From assembly GCA_026987155.1 (NCBI GenBank), contig JALSNG010000012.1:1-5259 (forward strand): a DNA stretch of 5,259 bases, read 5' to 3'. Source of the stretch: Thermococcus sp. (GTDB lineage: Archaea; Methanobacteriota_B; Thermococci; Thermococcales; Thermococcaceae). How positions within the stretch are numbered: position 1 is the stretch's first letter; each line of letters starts with the position of its first letter. Of this stretch, positions 5,228 through 5,259 are shown in pieces. The translations under genes were made by a program, and so were the position numbers. Under the pieces are notes generated by a model. That model ran no database searches. It saw only the letters and a list, made by a program, of their open reading frames with translations, and was not told where the DNA came from.

Positions 5228-5259
5228 CGGATAGCGTCCTGGCGGGCTCCTTAAGGGGC
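5194..5259 (+). CDS. Open frame running off the right edge, possible continuation of the 5132 ORF
   Basis: In the -1 frame relative to the 5132 ORF, codons are open from 5185 to the window end. The reading is MGLERKEDRSIADSVLAGSL then RG from an ATG at 5194-5196. That ATG has no ribosome binding site at a normal distance, so it is a weak start. Joined to the upstream ORF near 5207-5212, the combined product would read WDLRE followed by KEDRSIADSV without a stop, which is the simplest explanation for two short overlapping coding-like frames. A separate coupled gene cannot be excluded because the window ends here. Function not recognised. Confidence 0.35.
   Translation, partial: MGLERKEDRSIADSVLAGSLRG

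Noticed and set aside
1..5259. CRISPR array, insertion sequence, integrase or defence genes
   Set aside because: No regularly spaced repeats, terminal inverted repeats, transposase motifs or defence-family proteins are visible; gene content is core metabolism and membrane transport.

Overview
The window looks like chromosomal DNA from a hyperthermophilic euryarchaeon of the order Thermococcales, most likely Thermococcus. The grounds are a pyruvoyl-dependent arginine decarboxylase next to an archaeal aminopropyltransferase, a GcvH of typical Thermococcales form, TATA boxes with purine-rich BRE-like flanks about 25 bp from start codons, GGTGA-type ribosome binding sites, and tightly packed or overlapping genes rich in charged residues. 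This assignment comes from recognising the proteins; no database was searched.

Layout. Positions 1-3208 on the minus strand hold a run of genes. In transcription order they are pdaD (3208-2735), speE (2692-1841), a UPF0104/LPG-synthase-TM-like flippase-family membrane protein (1844-888), an unrecognised 218-residue membrane protein (916-260), and, behind its own TATA box, an unrecognised small protein that runs off the left edge (227-1). The speE/flippase pair overlaps by four bases (GTGA), and the flippase and 218-residue genes overlap by 29 bases, so these three are probably translated from one message. Upstream of pdaD, on the same strand but with a separate promoter, is a CPA2-type (Kef/NapA-like) cation/proton antiporter (4415-3264). 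On the plus strand, gcvH (4528-4932) is transcribed divergently from the antiporter, and their promoters sit back to back in a 112-bp gap. From 4933 to 5131 there is no convincing protein gene, only a T-rich terminator-like stretch, a weak C/D-box sRNA candidate on the minus strand and a plus-strand promoter. The right edge holds the start of a plus-strand gene whose reading frame appears broken after 31 codons and continues in the -1 frame to the end of the window.

How the genes fit together. PdaD makes agmatine from arginine. SpeE then adds an aminopropyl group from decarboxylated S-adenosylmethionine to agmatine, the archaeal thermophile route to N1-aminopropylagmatine and so to spermidine and longer polyamines. 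The two membrane genes that follow are coupled to this module, but their link to polyamines is unknown. The antiporter and GcvH (the lipoyl carrier of glycine cleavage) are separate housekeeping functions. Most of the window is ordinary core genome. The items most worth a second look are the Ser-Glu pair at the antiporter ion site, the possible frameshift at the right edge, the hairpin between pdaD and speE, the back-to-back promoters, and the sRNA candidate.
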